64,000 nt of DNA from Rusavskia elegans. Taxonomy: Eukaryota > Ascomycota > Lecanoromycetes > Teloschistales > Teloschistaceae. Each line of letters starts with the position of its first letter. Within the stretch, counting starts at the first letter, position 1. Both the position numbers and the translations under genes were made by a program. The DNA is taken from positions 558,001 through 622,000 of the forward strand of contig SAUG01000021.1 of assembly GCA_011316305.1 (NCBI GenBank). The letters are read 5' to 3'. The notes under the pieces are model-generated. The model did not search any database, was not told where the DNA came from, and worked only from the letters and a program-made list of their open reading frames with translations. Positions 61,445 to 64,000 of this stretch are shown here, piece by piece.

Positions 61445-62250
61445 TCACGTTTTACCAGAGGACAAACTCGTTGTGGCAAACCACATGCTCAAGCCAACGA
61501 CCGAGATCGACAGTCCAGAGCAGAGAAACTTGTACGCTGCAGCCCTCGCCCTCAGACGTGCTTGCTCCCGCATCTCCAACAAAAAGTTTTTGCTTTCGTT
61601 CAACCGCGGATACGGACAATCAGGCACATCCGCGTTCAGGAATGTGCATAGAGGCTCCCATCCATCGCCGATATTGAATTCCAATATCTTCCGACCCGTA
61701 GCCTGTTGATCTCGGTGTAATGGGCGGAAAAAGCCGCCCGTCCGTTATTCTGAAAGTCATCTGCAAACAGGCACTGCCAGTATTTCTTACGCAAAGGATG
61801 TACGAGGCCGGTGACCCAGTCCAAGTATTGCAGAACTTCATGGAGCCAGTATTTCCGCGATCGCAGGAGCGTCTTCTCGCAAGAGGCATGCCAGGAATCC
61901 ACGCTTCGGTTCGTTAGTATGATCTTGGCTTCCGGGTAGGCCTCCATGAGTTCCGGTCCGAATGCACAGGCTGGCAGGTCACATACAGCCTGTATGTCCA
62001 TCATCACTGCTGAAGCATTGATGAGCATCAAGAGAATGCAACTCACGCTGAAGTTGCCCAGCAGTTGATCCCATTGCTCTTTGCCAAAAGTAGTACCCTT
62101 GCCATCGTACTTTGCTCGGAAGGCTGCTAGCCACATAGCACAGTCGCGTGGATACTCGTAAATAGCTGTTCGCATATGCTAACATGGGCCATAGCCCAAC
62201 TGCTCCAAGGCTATCTGCATGGCTATGCATTTCTCAGTAGCGCACTTGTT
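61445..62250 (-). pseudogene. Broken sulfotransferase-family (P-loop) gene
   Basis: Matches the fungal sulfotransferase_4-like family: MQIALEQLGYGPC, then MWLAAFRAKYDGKG, ACAFGPELMEAYPEAKIILTNR, LEFNIGDGWEPLC and a C-terminal hydrophobic segment (LCSGLSISVVGLSMWFA). A GTGAGT...ACAG intron at 61990-62046 (57 bp) fits. Two lesions: a TAG at 62179-62181 where the family has a tyrosine codon in GPCYHM, and a frameshift at about 61684-61705 before LEFNIGDGWEPL. The N-terminal phosphosulfate-binding G-x-T-G-T motif is not seen upstream. Dead unless the assembly has errors at both sites. Confidence 0.75.
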
Positions 62251-63415
62251 TCGCAGCAATAGGGGATGAGAAGGATACATGATGTTCCTGTCCGTGAGTA
62301 CCCAAGCACGAGTACTTTCATGGGGACTTTTCTGCCTCGGAGACGAGGATCTTCATCCTTGAAAAGGACATGAATGTCCGGATACTACAGGCGCGCCATT
62401 GTCAACCTTTGGGTTGAAACAATCGAGGATGTGCACACGAGCTCGGATAGACTGTAGTGTGTGTACAAAGTAGGGGAAACATCTCATGTTGAGATGGATT
62501 AGATAAGGCGTACGAAGCTCCTTTATATCGGTTCCAGCAACGTCAATCAGGGCAGCATCTTGGGAGGTATATTTCCCCACTCCCGTACTCCCGTGTGGTG
62601 TTCGCGCGCCCGGATACGTACTCCCACCGCCAGCCGCTCATCGTGCGTTACCGATAACCACACCGGGTACATGTGGCAGAGCTATATCGCTTCCTACTAC
62701 AACCATCTGGATGCGAGACGGTGTTCCAGCTGTCAACACAGGCTCTCCCTTCGTCTGGCGTGTTCCCTGAACCCTGCGTTGGTTTTCTCTGGTCGGTGTG
62801 TTGAGAGTCAATCCCAATGTACTCAGCAGTTGTCAGAACGACATGCTTCAGCGAGGTACCCGTCGTTGTACTCCCCTTTATATTTGGTTTTTTTACGAGA
62901 CCTGCATGGTAATGCAGAGGGAATACACCTTCTAGCAGACCAAAGGATACCTTAGAATCGTGGATTTGCTTGTCCTCAGATACCTAGCGACCACTGTATA
63001 CAACCTGACCCACAGCTTGAGCGGTCCCTGTAAATATCACGGATGATGTCGAGTAGGGGTGGTGCGAAGATTGGCGGTCTTGAAAGTTAGGCTTGACAGG
63101 ATCAAGGAGGTTTTCCGAGAGCAGCCGTTTTCGAGGAACATACTAAAGCAGCCCATCAACTCTCCGGCGCCTGCTTCTGTGAGTCCCATACAACATAATG
63201 TGACCGAAGGACAACAGCCTTGGCACAATTATGTTATTTGTCGTCAATGCCAAGCCTTTTATCGCGTTGATTATCTTTTATCTTAGCGTGGCTGCTCGGC
63301 GCGTCTCCGACTCTCCGCTCGCGTCAAGATTCTGGCGTTCAAGAATTTCAATTATTCACCTGCTAACAGTTAGTGAAAGAGGGAGTCTTACTGGTATCGT
63401 ATGCGTGCGGGTCCA
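62251..63415. other. No gene seen
   Basis: Open frames of up to 131 codons (62560-62955 plus) have no domain and irregular composition. The right end is probably the promoter and leader of the Mrc1-like gene. Confidence 0.5.
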
Positions 63416-64000
63416 ATGTCTACAATGATGACGCCAGCAGGCTCACCCACTCTTTCATGCGGAGCTTCGCCGGCAAGTAAGCAAAATGCAAGTCCGTCGG
63501 AGCTTACCCCCAGGAGCAAAGTCAAAGCCATGATGGCAGCGATCGAGGACGAGCCTGATTCCGATGTGCCTGGATGCTCAAGAAGCCATCGTTTCCCATC
63601 AATTGACCCACCCGTCTCTGCGAACAATCAAGGATCAGGAAGCGAATCCCACGGAAGTAGTGATGTTGCTGGACAGTACTCGTTCCGTGAACCCTCTGCC
63701 CCTCGAGGTAAATTGGCCGCTCGTCTACAAGGAAACGATGTTCCCGACGTTGAGGATCGTCGAAGAGATAGCAATGACCACGACGCGTATGCCCGATTGA
63801 AGAAGAAGCTTGCTAATCCTCCCCCCACATCCCCTTTCAAGGAAAATCACTCGAATCCTATACAAGAATCTTCAGATACGGATGAAGATGAGACTATGGG
63901 CGTGGTAAGAAAGCGGAGAAAGAGAACGCCACTGATAGCATCGGCCGAGCCAGAATCTCGTTCGCCCCACATGAAGAGTCCACAGCCACAGTCTCCTGGG
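63416..64000 (+). CDS. MRC1: Mrc1/claspin-like replication-checkpoint mediator (5' part only)
   Basis: An open frame runs to the window edge with at least 195 residues. It shows the low-complexity, Ser/Asp-rich N-terminus of fungal Mrc1: ELTPRSKVKAMMAAIEDEPDSD near residues 30-50, then PRGKLAARLQGND near 103-115, AYARLKKKLANPPPTSPFKEN near 131-151, and an acidic TDEDE stretch followed by the basic VVRKRRKR. Mrc1 travels with the replication fork and passes the stalled-fork signal from Mec1/ATR to Rad53. Starts at 63401, 63416 or 63425 are all possible in frame; the frame opens after TGA at 63374. I prefer 63416 or 63425 by family resemblance and A at -3 of the latter. The remaining two thirds of the protein lie outside the window. 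Confidence 0.72.
   Translation, partial: MSTMMTPAGSPTLSCGASPASKQNASPSELTPRSKVKAMMAAIEDEPDSDVPGCSRSHRFPSIDPPVSANNQGSGSESHGSSDVAGQYSFREPSAPRGKLAARLQGNDVPDVEDRRRDSNDHDAYARLKKKLANPPPTSPFKENHSNPIQESSDTDEDETMGVVRKRRKRTPLIASAEPESRSPHMKSPQPQSPG

Noticed and set aside
62560..62955. 131-codon plus-strand frame
   Set aside because: No domain, irregular composition with runs of unrelated residues, and no good start context.
1..64000. tRNA or rRNA genes and telomere TTAGGG repeats
   Set aside because: I looked for clover-leaf boxes, rRNA-like conserved blocks and TTAGGG/CCCTAA arrays and saw none that I could support by eye.

Overview
The window is filamentous-ascomycete (Pezizomycotina) DNA. The evidence is a multi-exon highly reducing polyketide synthase with short GT...AG introns of 50-67 bp, CAA-rich leaders, fungal gene families, and a central block of about 42.7 kb carrying the signature of repeat-induced point mutation (RIP). 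In that block CpA and TpG are almost absent on both strands while CpG is kept. A Dothideomycete-like compartmentalised genome would fit, but the class cannot be fixed from this window.

Left gene-bearing arm (1-13.69 kb). A polyketide synthase on the minus strand runs off the left edge: KS-AT-DH-cMT-ER-KR-ACP and then the start of an NRPS-type condensation domain. Facing away from it, across a 1.6 kb intergenic region with CGG/CCG palindromes, is an intact single-exon gene for a free-standing NRPS N-methyltransferase. It is flanked by the end pieces of an adenylation domain, and the catalytic A10 lysine position is glutamate. Together they look like two parts of a polyketide-peptide pathway in which the N-methylation unit has become a separate protein. 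The rest of the NRPS, if it exists, lies left of the window.

Central AT-rich block (13.69-56.40 kb). There are no open genes. It is a graveyard of nested, RIP-mutated transposons. A chromodomain Ty3/Gypsy element (35049-52893) contains a second Gypsy element (38131-49400). That element in turn contains a 3.2 kb gag-only LTR element (39845-43062) and a 618 bp CAGC-ended DNA element. Two further copies of the gag-only element lie at 15507-18835 and 29998-33357. There is also a solo LTR, a large foldback element, five copies of a 0.55 kb Tc1/mariner-like MITE, GGGTCGG-rich short repeats, and at the right end a ruined RecQ-like helicase on the minus strand.

Right arm (56.40-64 kb). Normal base composition returns abruptly. 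It holds one intact small secreted cysteine-containing protein, a broken MFS transporter, a broken sulfotransferase-family gene, and at the right edge the 5' part of a gene that looks like the replication-checkpoint mediator Mrc1. A housekeeping gene so close suggests that the AT-rich block is internal or at a subtelomere boundary, not at the chromosome tip.
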